Part shown: piece after piece, positions 34,584-44,000 of the stretch
Layout of the letters: every line of letters starts with the position of its first letter
How positions within the stretch are numbered: position 1 is the stretch's first letter
NCBI GenBank assembly: GCA_002506535.1
Contig: DAXT01000011.1
Span: 19,328 to 83,327, forward strand
Direction of reading: 5' to 3'
DNA length: 64,000 nucleotides
From: Methanothrix harundinacea
Lineage (GTDB): Archaea > Halobacteriota > Methanosarcinia > Methanotrichales > Methanotrichaceae
Position numbers and translations under genes: made by a program
The notes under the pieces: model-generated
The model's input: only the letters and a program-made list of their open reading frames with translations
Told to the model about the DNA's origin: nothing
The model's database searches: none

Positions 34584-34863
34584 ATGTCTAAGAATAATAA
34601 TGCAAAACAGACTCGTGGGTTGACTTTACGCGACCCGAAAGATGCTCGACGCATCGTGAAGAGTTTGGTGGATACGGCTTTCAGAGAAGGGCTCGAAATG
34701 GAGTACTTCGTCCAAAATCGTTAACGGTCTAACTTGCTGGGCCAAGCTCTGGGAGCTCGAAAAGGTATCGGACATCGAAAGAAGGTTGAATGCTTTGGGC
34801 GGGGTTGTGATCCCCACCCCTACGGATGCTATTTTTATTCGACCTCGATTTAAAAACCTCTAA
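34584..34863 (+). pseudogene. frameshifted small gene
   Basis: ATG 34584 with GGAGG upstream opens a 46-codon frame (MSKNNNAKQTRGLTLRDPKD ... GLEMEYFVQNR). One frame over, an open stretch continues (IVNGLTCWAKLWELEKVSDI, RRLNALGGVVIP) to TAA 34863. The joined product would be about 92 residues with a good helical pattern. A single +1 shift near 34712 may have broken it, or the first frame alone is a 46-residue protein. Confidence 0.4.
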
Positions 34864-34999
34864 TGCAATCCTAGGGACCCTCTCTCCGCAGGTCCTCGGA
34901 CTATCTCCGGGCCGGCGATACTCCACAGGCGAAGACGTGGCGGGTCCGGTCTAGCGGCGACGGAGATCTTCTCGGAAGGGTCTCTCCCACCTCGCTGGC
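34829..34999 (+). ncRNA. candidate structured RNA element, copy B
   Basis: CTATTTTTAT at 34829 and ATTTAAAAA at 34848, the same 19-nt spacing as copies A and C. The body shares GGTCCTCGGACT, CCGGGCCGGCGATACTCC and GTGGCGGGTCCGGTCTAGCGG with copy A. It precedes the secreted HEAT-repeat gene, with a perfect 12-bp-arm hairpin directly after it. No protein supported here. Confidence 0.4.
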
Positions 35000-35047
35000 G
35001 GTTATGTGACTATCTGCCTATTGAAACCTTGATAGAGTCACATAACC
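35000..35047. repeat. hairpin with 12-bp arms, left copy
   Basis: GGTTATGTGACT (35000-35011) and AGTCACATAACC (35036-35047) are perfect inverted arms around a 24-nt loop. The same 11-bp arm core flanks the other side of the HEAT gene at 36348-36394. A second, short AAAAAGC...GCTTTTT hairpin follows at about 35049-35070 and may be a terminator. Confidence 0.8.
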
Positions 35048-35110
35048 AAAAAAGCATCGAAACGCTTTTTGCCTGTCTGGATAATCTCTATATAAGGAGG
35101 AAAGACTGAG

Positions 35111-36145
35111 ATGAGGATGAAGTTGATATTAGCAGCCACGGTCTTGATGGCGGCGCTGGTGATACCGGCCACCGCTGATGAGGTAGACGATCTCATACTT
35201 AATTTAAAGTACGGGCAACCAGACGTCCAAAAGAATGCAGCCAAAGCACTCGGAGAAACCGGTGATCCAAGGGCTGTCGAACCCCTTATTGTAGCCCTCA
35301 AGTATTCGAACAGCGATATCCGAATGCTTTCAGCTTACGCTCTTGGTGAGATTGGTGATCTAAGGGCAGTTGATCCTCTTATCGCAGCTTTGGACGATGA
35401 TACTGGTTCTGTCCGAGGGTATGCAGCTCATGCTCTTGGTCAGATTGGCGATCCAAAGGCGGTTGACCCCTTGATCGCAGCTCTCAATGACCGTCAACTA
35501 AAGGTGAGGATTCATTCTGCTGGCTCTTTGGTCAGATTAGGAAAACCAGAGTACTTCGACCAGGTAATGGAGGGCATCACAAATCAGAACTCGGATATTA
35601 GAGAGGCAGCTGCTGAGGCTCTCGGTAACACCGGGGATCCTAGATCGATCGAGCCACTTAATTATATGGTTGCTAACGATAAAAATTCTGCAGTTCGTCA
35701 AGCCGCCGCGAAAGCGTTGCAGAAGTTATCAGTCTCCACCTCGGCACCTGTGGATGGACGAATAACTTCTGTAGTCTGGCCTGATGTCCGTAACTACAAT
35801 TATGACGAGGCGGTTCCGGTCACGGTCAATTTCAGGAATACGGGTTCGCAGCCCCAATCATTCTGGGTTGGATACTCGGTCCAAGACGCTAATGGCAAGT
35901 GGTGGGATGCATTACATCAGCAAACTGCGTCTATTCAACCTGGATACTCATGGTCTGTTCAACTTGAATGGAATCCTCCGAACATCGCTCCAGGGGGAGT
36001 TTACGCTTCTGCTGTAACCCTATGGTCGGGGTATGATTCAGATACTGGATTTTTAGTGGGAGAAATCGATCGGAAGACAAAATCATCAGCTTTCTGGCTA
36101 GTGGCCTCATCGCCTGTGTCAACTTTGCCACCTGAAACCGTTTAA
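35111..36145 (+). CDS. secreted HEAT-repeat protein with CARDB-like C-terminus
   Basis: 344 residues from ATG 35111 behind AAGGAGGAAAG. Signal peptide ends about IPATA. Then come five or so HEAT repeats (GDPRAVEPLIVALK, GDLRAVDPLIAALD, GDPKAVDPLIAALN, GDPRSIEPL) up to about residue 205. A C-terminal beta domain follows (VPVTVNFRNTGSQPQSFWVGYSVQD), similar to CARDB modules. Likely extracellular and involved in protein binding. Flanked by two hairpins with identical arm cores. Confidence 0.75.
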   Translation: MRMKLILAATVLMAALVIPATADEVDDLILNLKYGQPDVQKNAAKALGETGDPRAVEPLIVALKYSNSDIRMLSAYALGEIGDLRAVDPLIAALDDDTGSVRGYAAHALGQIGDPKAVDPLIAALNDRQLKVRIHSAGSLVRLGKPEYFDQVMEGITNQNSDIREAAAEALGNTGDPRSIEPLNYMVANDKNSAVRQAAAKALQKLSVSTSAPVDGRITSVVWPDVRNYNYDEAVPVTVNFRNTGSQPQSFWVGYSVQDANGKWWDALHQQTASIQPGYSWSVQLEWNPPNIAPGGVYASAVTLWSGYDSDTGFLVGEIDRKTKSSAFWLVASSPVSTLPPETV

Positions 36146-36347
36146 ATGGCTAAATGGGGGCGACCACCAACATCTACTTTTTTATGTGGAACGGCGATTC
36201 AATTGTCCGATCCCTCCCATGTTATCGTAGATGAGGTGAAGGGAAAACATCGAGATACGTTTAACACCCAACTTCTCTGGCAGGAGCATCCTGGCCATTC
36301 TCCCACATGCCAGCAAAATCAGCAACTAGAGGGCTGACATCAGATAC
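36146..36347 (+). other. possible remnant of a DNA-methylase gene
   Basis: A 63-codon frame directly after the HEAT stop contains QLSDPSHVIVDEVKGKHRDTF. The DUF1156 methylase at 41062 has QFTDPLAPKDDEIIVDEVKGK followed by DKAYF. The match is short but includes a 17-base near-identical stretch. It may be a methylase scrap left by rearrangement, or chance. Not a functional gene. Confidence 0.3.
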
Positions 36348-36394
36348 AGTTATGTGACTTAATGTACCATAATTCAATAGAGAGTCACATAACT
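36348..36394. repeat. hairpin with 12-bp arms, right copy
   Basis: AGTTATGTGACT (36348-36359) and AGTCACATAACT (36383-36394) are perfect inverted arms with a 23-nt loop. The loop contains TTCAATAG, the complement of CTATTGAA in the left hairpin's loop, so the two hairpins are inverted copies of each other around the HEAT gene. Confidence 0.8.
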
Positions 36395-36810
36395 AATCGG
36401 CCGCGCTCGCAAGACCGCGCAAGAGAAGCCGGGAGGAGAATTCGTAATAGATCTTTCATGCCAAAATTGTGTTAATATTTTATTTACACAGCCAGAATTA
36501 TCAGATCTGAAGCCCCACTTCATAGATAAGTCACAGATAGGCATGAATAGGCCGTTGCCATGAAGACAAAGATGAGGAGTTCTTCATTCATATAATTCTC
36601 ATTAAATCTCATTGAGATCATGCTGATTATGAATCCAGAATGTCGCTTTTCCCATCAAAGCTGCCGAAAAACGGCGGTATTCAGGGAGTTTCGTGTTTAC
36701 ATCATTCTGACCCCCCGGATGAACCGGTCTCGCCGCATATTATTTACATTGTATACATTTAGTTAAATGACAGCGCTGCCTTTTTATATTCAGGAAGCAT
36801 ATATCTCATC
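36395..36810. other. AT-rich intergenic region
   Basis: No credible gene. TTATTTACA occurs at about 36480 and 36740, and TATACATTTAG near 36752 may be the promoter for the small RHH pair downstream. A short GCCG...CGGC inverted repeat lies at about 36662-36674. Confidence 0.35.
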
Positions 36811-36993
36811 ATGCAATTGGTCACCATCAGGCTTACTGAAGAAGAGTACGATAAGCTGGAACATTACTCGCGGAGGACGGGCAGGTTGGGCATCATACGT
36901 AGCGCAAGCCCATACGCTGGTTGCCAACATATCATGCGGGAGGTGCTGAGGATATATGAAGACCAGGCGGGTCGTAATTCGTCTCAGCGATGA
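36811..36993 (+). CDS. 60-residue RHH-like protein, first of a tandem pair
   Basis: MQLVTIRLTEEEYDKLEHYSRRTG then a helix ending IMREVLRIYED. The N-terminal strand plus helices fit a CopG/MetJ-like fold. It overlaps the next frame by 38 nt, and the two products are alike along their length, so it is probably a tandem duplication. Could be a regulator or antitoxin; no toxin is visible. Confidence 0.5.
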   Translation: MQLVTIRLTEEEYDKLEHYSRRTGRLGIIRSASPYAGCQHIMREVLRIYEDQAGRNSSQR

Positions 36994-37117
36994 TGAGATG
37001 GAGAGTCTTATCGAGTACGGCCAGTTATTGGTCAGCTACGGCTATATCAAGAAGAACACTACGTATGCCGCTGCGAATTGTCTGGTCCGCCTTGTTTTGG
37101 ATCGGTATGATTCTTGA
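36956..37117 (+). CDS. 53-residue RHH-like protein, second of a tandem pair
   Basis: MKTRRVVIRLSDDEMESLIE, then TYAAANCLVRLVLDRYDS. Same strand-helix-helix pattern as the preceding frame (VTIRLTEEE versus VVIRLSDDE). ATG 36956 is preceded by GAGG. Too short for most gene finders. It lies before the helicase-methylase island and could regulate it (inference). Confidence 0.5.
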   Translation: MKTRRVVIRLSDDEMESLIEYGQLLVSYGYIKKNTTYAAANCLVRLVLDRYDS

Positions 37118-37370
37118 AGTCGCGACTTTTCAGTGGGTCCAGTCTGGGATCGACTTAAAGACCGCCCAAGATAGCTACTCCGCTTGGAGAGCTGGCGTCC
37201 ATGATAAATCCCATCCTCGTGACAGCTCGCGCTTGCTGGTGGGGAGAAAACGACCAATCGGGCCGATCATCCTGCCCTGATCGGCGAGACGACGAACCCG
37301 CCTCATAAATGTACCAATAGACTTATGATAGTTTGGCCCTCACGTTCGATAACGAGGGAGGGATGACTCA

Positions 37371-40300
37371 CTGAAGAATAACAGCCCAACGCTCAGGCCG
37401 AACACCATCGTCGAGGGACCGATATTCCCTGAGTCGATCGAGATAACGAAAACGGTAGAGATGGGCGAGTTCGTCAAGGTCAGCGGCAAGGGGTTAAGAA
37501 CCAACCAATTTTACGATCGAGTCCTATCAAAGGAACAGCTGAGCACCCTCAAGAACGTCACCTCAGATGGGGAGCCGTTTGATGGCGATGCTTCCAAATT
37601 TCGTCTAGGTGTAGAGGCGAGGAGGTTGAAATGGGCTCACGAATACGATCCTTACTTCTCCCTCTCGATCGCCAGGGTCGATCCCCTACCACACCAACTG
37701 GAAGCCGTCTACGACTACTTCCTCAAGCTGCCAAGAATCCGGTTCCTTTTGGCTGACGACCCTGGTGCCGGTAAGACGATAATGGCGGGGCTCCTCATAA
37801 AGGAGTTGAAGATCAGGGACATGATCAAACGCACCCTCATAATCACGCCAGCTAACCTCACATTCCAGTGGCAGAGGGAGATGCAAGACAAGTTCCACGA
37901 GCGGTTCGACGTCGTCAGGGGCGAGATACTCAGGGCCAACTACGGCTCGAACCCCTGGCAGGATAAGGATCAGGCCATAACGTCTCTGCCTTGGGTATCC
38001 CGGATTGAGGACGCTAAAGAGAGCCTTCTTCGCAGCCACTGGGACCTGATCATCGTCGACGAGGCTCACAAGATGAGCGCCTACAGCGCGGATCACAAAA
38101 CCCTGGCGTATCAGCTCGGCGAGTCCCTCTCCGATATGACCGACCATTACCTGCTGATGACCGCTACGCCCCACAAGGGCGACCCTGAAAACTTCAGCTT
38201 ATTCCTCAGGCTTCTTGATAGAGATGTCTACGCCGACGTGAAGAGCCTGGAAGAGGCGATGGAGCAACACGAGGCACCGTTCTACCTGAGAAGGGTCAAG
38301 GAGGCGATGGTCACATTTCCTGATCCCGATACCGGGACGGTGATGAGCCTCTTCACGAGACGTCTCGTCCAGACGATCGAGTTCAAGATCGACGACGAGG
38401 AGTGGGACCTTTACGATGCCCTCACCCGTTACGTCGAGGACCAGTCGATCAAAGCTTCCGAGGACGAGAACCAGGTTCGAGGTCGAGCCCTCGGTTTCAC
38501 CATGGCGATGCTCCAGAGGAGGTTCGCCTCAAGCACCTACGCCCTCAGGCGGAGCCTGGAACGGATGAAGGAGAAGCGAGAGAAGATCCTGGCCGATCCT
38601 GAAGGGTACCGCCAGCAGCAGATTCTCAGGAAGATCCCTGAAGAGTTCGACGACCTTCCTGAAGACGAGCAGCAGTCCATCTTAGACCAGCTGGAAGATG
38701 TGGTGGCCTCTATCGATCCGGATTCGCTTCGTGAAGAGATTATACAGCTCGGTAAGCTGATCGATCAGGCTCGTCATCTGGAGGAGCATGAAGTGGAATC
38801 GAAGCTCCTCAAGCTCCGGGAGGTGATGAAGGAGCACGGGATCTTCGACGACCCCAAGATGAAGCTCCTACTCTTCACCGAGCATAAGGACACCCTCGAC
38901 TACCTGGCGGGGGACGGAAAAGATGGCAGGCCCCTGGGAAAGTTGGTCGAGTGGGGGCTGTCGGTAACCCAGATTCACGGCGGTATGAAAGTGGGCGACC
39001 GGGACTCTCCCGGAACGAGGATCTACGCCGAACGTCAGTTCAAGGAGGAGTGCCAGGTGATGGCGGCAACGGAGGCCGCTGGCGAGGGGATCAACCTCCA
39101 GTTCTGCTGGTTCATGATAAATTACGACATCCCCTGGAACCCCATGAGGCTTGAGCAGAGGATGGGCCGGATACATCGGTACGGCCAGGAGAAGGACTGC
39201 CTGATATTCAACTTCGTATCGACCAACACCCGGGAAGGTCGAGTCCTCCAGATGCTCTTCGACCGGATCAAGAACATCGAGAGGGACCTCGACCCTAAAA
39301 ACACCGGCAAGGTCTTCAACGTCTTGGGCGACATCATGCCTTCTAACCAGCTGGAACGGATGCTCCGGGAGATGTACGCGAAGAGCCTCACCGAAGAGGC
39401 GATCAAGAACAGGATCATCAAGGACGTCGATATAGAGAGGTTCCGCAGGATCACCGACTCGACCCTGGAGGGGTTGGCCAAGAGGGAGCTTAACCTCTCG
39501 GCGATCGTCGGAAAATCTGAGGAGGCTAAGGAAAAGAGGCTAGTTCCTGAAGTGATCGAGGACTTCTTCGTCGAGGCGTCCCATCTTGCAGGCCTCCAGC
39601 TCAAAGGCGCGAAAGGTAGCCTCCACATCTACAGCCCAGGGAAGATCCCAAAGACGGTCCTCTCCATCGGGGAGGGTCTGGAGGCGAGGTTCGGTCAGCT
39701 GGGAAGGGAGTACAAGCAGATAGTCTTCGACAAGACCCTTCTATCCGCCAACCCTACGGCCGAGTGGGTGACTCCGGGCCATCCCCTCTTTGAGGCTGTA
39801 AGGGAACACGCTTCTATACATACCGAGGCCGACCTGAGGAGGGGGGCTGTCTTTTTCGACCTATACCGCGAAGACCCGACAAGGCTCGACTTATTCAGCG
39901 CAGCGGTCGCCGATGGCCGGGGCAACGCCCTCCACCGGAGGCTCTTCGCCGTCGAAACGAATATGGATGGGTCCATGTCGATCCGCCAGCCCACCATATT
40001 CCTGGACCTGATACCTTCGGGGTCGGCTGTCGGAGTTCCTGACGGTGGCGATCTGCCTGATAGGGAGGCTGTGGAAGGATATCTCTTCGAGAAGGCGTTG
40101 CAGCCCTTTCTAGTCGAGGTGGTGTCCCAGAGGGAACGGGAGCTTCAAACGATCGAACGGCACATGGAGATCAGCTTGAACGAGCTGATCAACCGGCAGA
40201 ACCTCCGGCTCGCGGAGCTGTTGGAGAGACAGCAGGCCGGAGATTCATCGCCTCTCATAGCCGCGAACATCAAGACGACCGAGGAGAGGCTCGACGAGCT

Positions 40301-40829
40301 GAACTTGCGGCTTGAGAGGCGGAGGAGGGAACTAGGGCAGGAGCGGCAGCTGACCGTATCGGACATCCACCACCATGGGAGGGCCTGGGTCCTCCCCCAT
40401 CCTGATCGGAGGTCTCCCGGGATCGGGGTGGTGGTCCAAGACAAGGAGGTCGAAGAGATCGCCGTCCGGGCCGTGACAGCCTACGAGGAGGCGCGGGGGT
40501 GGCAGGTCGAGAGCGTCGAGGCCGACAACCGCGGTTTTGATCTCATATCCAGGAGGCTTCACCCGGAAGATCCAAAGACCGCCATCGAAGTTAGATTCAT
40601 CGAGGTGAAGGGCAGGTCAGGGGTCGGAGAGATCGCCCTCACGACGAACGAGTACAAGACGGCGGAGAGGTTGAAGAAGGACTTTTGGCTCTACGTCGTC
40701 TACAACTGCTCAACGGTGCCCGAGGTTCACGCCATCCAGAACCCGGCGCGCCTCGGCTGGGAGCCCCTGGTGAAGATCGAGCATTATCACGTCGGATCGG
40801 ACAAGATTCTGGGGTCTAGCCGTGATTGA
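37371..40829 (+). CDS. SNF2-type helicase with C-terminal DUF3883
   Basis: About 1152 residues if begun at CTG 37371; the first ATG is 37461, but the family N-terminus (LRPNTIVEGPIFPESIEI) is encoded before it. GAGGGAGGG precedes the CTG. Helicase motifs: I LADDPGAGKTIMAG, II IIVDEAHK, III TATPHKGD, V AATEAAGEGINLQ, VI QRMGRIHRYGQ. A long coiled coil lies near 930-960. The last 110 residues match DUF3883 and contain a PD-(D/E)XK-like GFDLIS ... IEVKGR. Such helicases act in phage-defence loci with methylases. Probably a translocase that moves along or remodels foreign DNA. Confidence 0.88.
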   Translation: MKNNSPTLRPNTIVEGPIFPESIEITKTVEMGEFVKVSGKGLRTNQFYDRVLSKEQLSTLKNVTSDGEPFDGDASKFRLGVEARRLKWAHEYDPYFSLSIARVDPLPHQLEAVYDYFLKLPRIRFLLADDPGAGKTIMAGLLIKELKIRDMIKRTLIITPANLTFQWQREMQDKFHERFDVVRGEILRANYGSNPWQDKDQAITSLPWVSRIEDAKESLLRSHWDLIIVDEAHKMSAYSADHKTLAYQLGESLSDMTDHYLLMTATPHKGDPENFSLFLRLLDRDVYADVKSLEEAMEQHEAPFYLRRVKEAMVTFPDPDTGTVMSLFTRRLVQTIEFKIDDEEWDLYDALTRYVEDQSIKASEDENQVRGRALGFTMAMLQRRFASSTYALRRSLERMKEKREKILADPEGYRQQQILRKIPEEFDDLPEDEQQSILDQLEDVVASIDPDSLREEIIQLGKLIDQARHLEEHEVESKLLKLREVMKEHGIFDDPKMKLLLFTEHKDTLDYLAGDGKDGRPLGKLVEWGLSVTQIHGGMKVGDRDSPGTRIYAERQFKEECQVMAATEAAGEGINLQFCWFMINYDIPWNPMRLEQRMGRIHRYGQEKDCLIFNFVSTNTREGRVLQMLFDRIKNIERDLDPKNTGKVFNVLGDIMPSNQLERMLREMYAKSLTEEAIKNRIIKDVDIERFRRITDSTLEGLAKRELNLSAIVGKSEEAKEKRLVPEVIEDFFVEASHLAGLQLKGAKGSLHIYSPGKIPKTVLSIGEGLEARFGQLGREYKQIVFDKTLLSANPTAEWVTPGHPLFEAVREHASIHTEADLRRGAVFFDLYREDPTRLDLFSAAVADGRGNALHRRLFAVETNMDGSMSIRQPTIFLDLIPSGSAVGVPDGGDLPDREAVEGYLFEKALQPFLVEVVSQRERELQTIERHMEISLNELINRQNLRLAELLERQQAGDSSPLIAANIKTTEERLDELNLRLERRRRELGQERQLTVSDIHHHGRAWVLPHPDRRSPGIGVVVQDKEVEEIAVRAVTAYEEARGWQVESVEADNRGFDLISRRLHPEDPKTAIEVRFIEVKGRSGVGEIALTTNEYKTAERLKKDFWLYVVYNCSTVPEVHAIQNPARLGWEPLVKIEHYHVGSDKILGSSRD

Positions 40830-40917
40830 TAGGCTATTAGAGAGGTTGAGGGAGTCAGGTAAGGTGAGAGCAGAAGGAACTGCGCCGAGGGGGACGTATC
40901 ATGTCATGGAAAGATGA
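40822..40917 (+). pseudogene. 31-codon winged-helix scrap
   Basis: GTG 40822 overlaps the helicase stop and opens VIDRLLERLRESGKVRAEGT then APRGTYHVMER. This resembles the terminal wing of a winged helix. Too short to be a domain; perhaps the end of a lost gene, or a leader peptide for the methylase. Confidence 0.3.
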
Positions 40918-40954
40918 ACGCTCAGATGGGCTTGATGCTCGTTCCTCGCCGCCC

Positions 40955-41010
40955 GGCTCAAACTTTGCGTCATGGCTCAAACCGTTTGCGTCACGACTCA
41001 AAAATGGCGC
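40955..41010 (+). repeat. direct repeats upstream of the methylase
   Basis: GGCTCAAACTTTGCGTCAT (40955), GGCTCAAACCGTTTGCGTCAC (40974) and a partial GACTCAAAAATGG (40995) stand in tandem 52-107 bp before the methylase start. They are arranged like operator half-sites, which would fit control of methylase expression (inference). Confidence 0.5.
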
Positions 41011-41061
41011 GATCGTGACCAGCGCAATGGCGATGCCGTTTGATCCTGTGAGTGATACATC

Positions 41062-44000
41062 ATGACCCATTATCCCAAAAGGCTGATCGAGGTAGACCTT
41101 CCGATAAAAGAGATCAGCAGGCACGCCCGGCGCGAGAAATCCATCCGGCACGGCCACATATCGACCTTGCACATATGGTGGGCCCGTCGACCCCTGGCAG
41201 CCTGCAGGGCCGTCGTCTGCGCCTCCCTCTGGCCGGACCCGGCACCGAGCCCGGACGATCCTCCCTGCCCCCAGAAGTTCGTCGACGACGCGAAGCGGAT
41301 CATGGGGGAGTTCTGGGATCCGATGAAGACGGGAGGAAGAGACCTCTACGATCCTCTGGAGCTCCGGCGATCTCTCCTCGACTTCATCGCCGATTTCGCC
41401 AACTGGGACCGCTCGACCGACGAGCGGTACCTGAAAGCCGCCAGGGCCCTCACCCAGTCGGCCCACGAAGCCCTTGGCGGCATCCCCGGCACCCGGCCCC
41501 TGGTGGTGGACCCCTTCGCAGGAGGTGGCGCCATCCCCCTGGAGGCGCTGCGGGTCGGGGCCGACGCCTTCGCCTCCGACCTCAACCCCGTCGCCGTCTT
41601 GCTCAACAAGGTCGTATTGGAGTACATCCCTCGGTACGGCCAGACCCTGGCGAACGAGGTGAGGCGGTGGGGAGCCTGGATCAAGGTTGAGGCTGAGAAG
41701 GAATTGGCCGAGTTCTACCCGAAGGACCCCGACGGCGCCGTGCCGATCGCATACCTCTGGGCGAGGACGATAACCTGCGAGGGGCCGGGCTGCGGCGCCG
41801 AGGTTCCCCTGATGAGGTCGCTCTGGCTCGCCAAGAAGACGAACCGCTCCGTAGCTTTGCGGATCGTTCCAAAGAAGGACGAGCGGCGGGTGGAGTTCGA
41901 GATCCTGGAGGATGTCAAGGCGAAAGACGTCGGCGAGGGGACGGTCCGGAGGGGCTCGGCGACCTGCCCGGTCTGCGGCTACACGACGCCGGTCGCCTCG
42001 GTCCGTAAGCAGCTGAAGGCCCGCCGGGGCGGAGCCGCTGACGCCCGGCTCTTCGCCGTCGTGACGACGAGGCCCGGAAGGCAGGGGAGATACTATCGGC
42101 TTCCGACGGCTCGGGATCTGGAGGCGGTTCATAAGGCGGCGTCGGAGCTGGAGCGGAGGAAGGCGGTTCACTCGGGGCCGCTCTCCCTGGTGCCGGATGA
42201 ACCGACTCCAATGGGAGGCGGAAGCGGAGCGGGCCGGGCCTTCTCCCAACGAAATTATGGCATGGATCTCTTTGAGGACCTCTTCACGCCTCGGCAGGCT
42301 CTGGCGCTGACGACTCTGGCGCGGCTCGTCCGAGAGGCAGGGGAGAAGGCTGCTGAAGAGCAGGAGAACGGGCTGGCGGCGGCGGTGCATACGTGTCTTG
42401 CGCTGGCGATAGACAAACAAGGAGATTATAATTCGTCCCTATGCACGTGGAACACACGAGGAGAGTATATCGGCCACACATTTGGTCGTCATGCTCTGCC
42501 AATCGTGTGGGATTTTATCGAATTGCAACCATTTGCTGATGGGTCTGGGAATCTTGAAGGTGCCTTGGATTGGATTTATAGAGTCATTGGACAAGCCTTC
42601 ATGTTGGATGTTGGACAGCTTTCTCATGTTGAGATTGTCTCCGCCATCACCCATTCTCTCCCCGACGAATTTGCTCAATGTTTCTTCACCGATCCGCCTT
42701 ACTACGACGCTGTACCCTACGCTGATCTCTCAGACTTCTTTTATGTCTGGCTGAAACGCACCTTGCCCTCGTCAATTTCAGCTCAGTTCACAGACCCCCT
42801 GGCACCCAAAGATGACGAGATCATTGTGGACGAGGTGAAGGGAAAGGACAAGGCTTACTTCGAGTCCACCATGACCCAGGCCCTGGCCGAGGGACGTCGA
42901 GTTTTGGCGCCCGAGGGGATCGGCGTTGTCGTCTTCGCCAACAAGTCCACTGCGGGCTGGGAGGCGCTGCTCCAGGCTTTGCTCGACGCCGGATGGATAA
43001 TCACCGCCTCCTGGCCAATCGATACCGAGATGGGGACCCGGCTTCGGGCCATGAACTCCGCCGCCCTCGCCTCCTCGGTCCACCTGGTCTGCCGGCCTCG
43101 TGAAAATCCGGACGGCACCCTGAAGGAATATGTCGGAGACTGGCGGGACGTTCTCGCAGAGCTTCCCGAGCGCATCCACGATTGGCTCCCCCGGCTGGCG
43201 GATGAGAAGGTGGTCGGCGCCGACGCCATCTTCTCCTGCCTCGGGCCAGCCCTGGAGATCTACTCCCGGTACTCAAGGGTCGAGAAGGCGAGCGGCGAAG
43301 TCGTCCTCCTCGGAGAGTACCTGGTGGAGGTCTGGGCTGCCGTATCGAGGGAGGCCCTCAACATGCTCTTTGAGGGAGCCGACGCCACGGGCTTCGAGGA
43401 GGATGCGAGGCTCACGGCGATGTGGCTATGGACCCTCTCTGCCGGGGCCAACGGAAACGGCAACGGCGGCAAAGGCTCCGGGGACCCGTTGGGTGAGGAT
43501 GGAGAGGTGAGCGAAGAGGGAGAGGAGGCAGAGGAGGAGCCCTCATCCCGGAGGAAGGGAGGATCGAAGGGCTTCTTCCTGGAGTACGACGCTGCCCGGA
43601 AGATCGCCCAGGGGCTCGGAGCCCACCTGGATAAGATGCCGAGCGTCGTCGAGGTGAAGGGAAGCCAGGCCCGGCTCCTCCCCGTCGGCGAGAGGGCGCG
43701 CTACCTCTTCGAGAAGGCGCCGGTCCAAGTCGGCGGTAAAGGAAGGAAGGCGAAGAAGAAGGACCCTCAGACCCAGCTTCCGGGAACCGGCGTCGAACCG
43801 GAGCTAAAAGGAGAGGGCTCTGGTGCCGAGGCTAACGGATCTGGGGTGGGAGAGAGCTCGCCATCGCCGGGAAGAACGGCCCTCGACCGGCTCCACCAGG
43901 CGATGCTACTATTTGCGGACGGTAGAAGCGACGCCCTGAAGCGGTTCGTCATCGAGGAGGTCGGGGGCGACCAGAACCTCTGGAAGCTGGCGAGGTCGCT

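Noticed and set aside
25330..37300. second copy of the tRNA-Leu 3' end as attR
   Set aside because: I scanned for GGTTCGAATCCCATCC and the CCCCCGCACCA end and did not see another copy in the window, so no attachment pair is claimed.
40855..42420. 521-codon minus-strand frame opposite the methylase
   Set aside because: Low-complexity Arg/Gly/Pro translation without motifs, antisense to the clear DUF1156 coding region; typical of GC-rich shadow frames.
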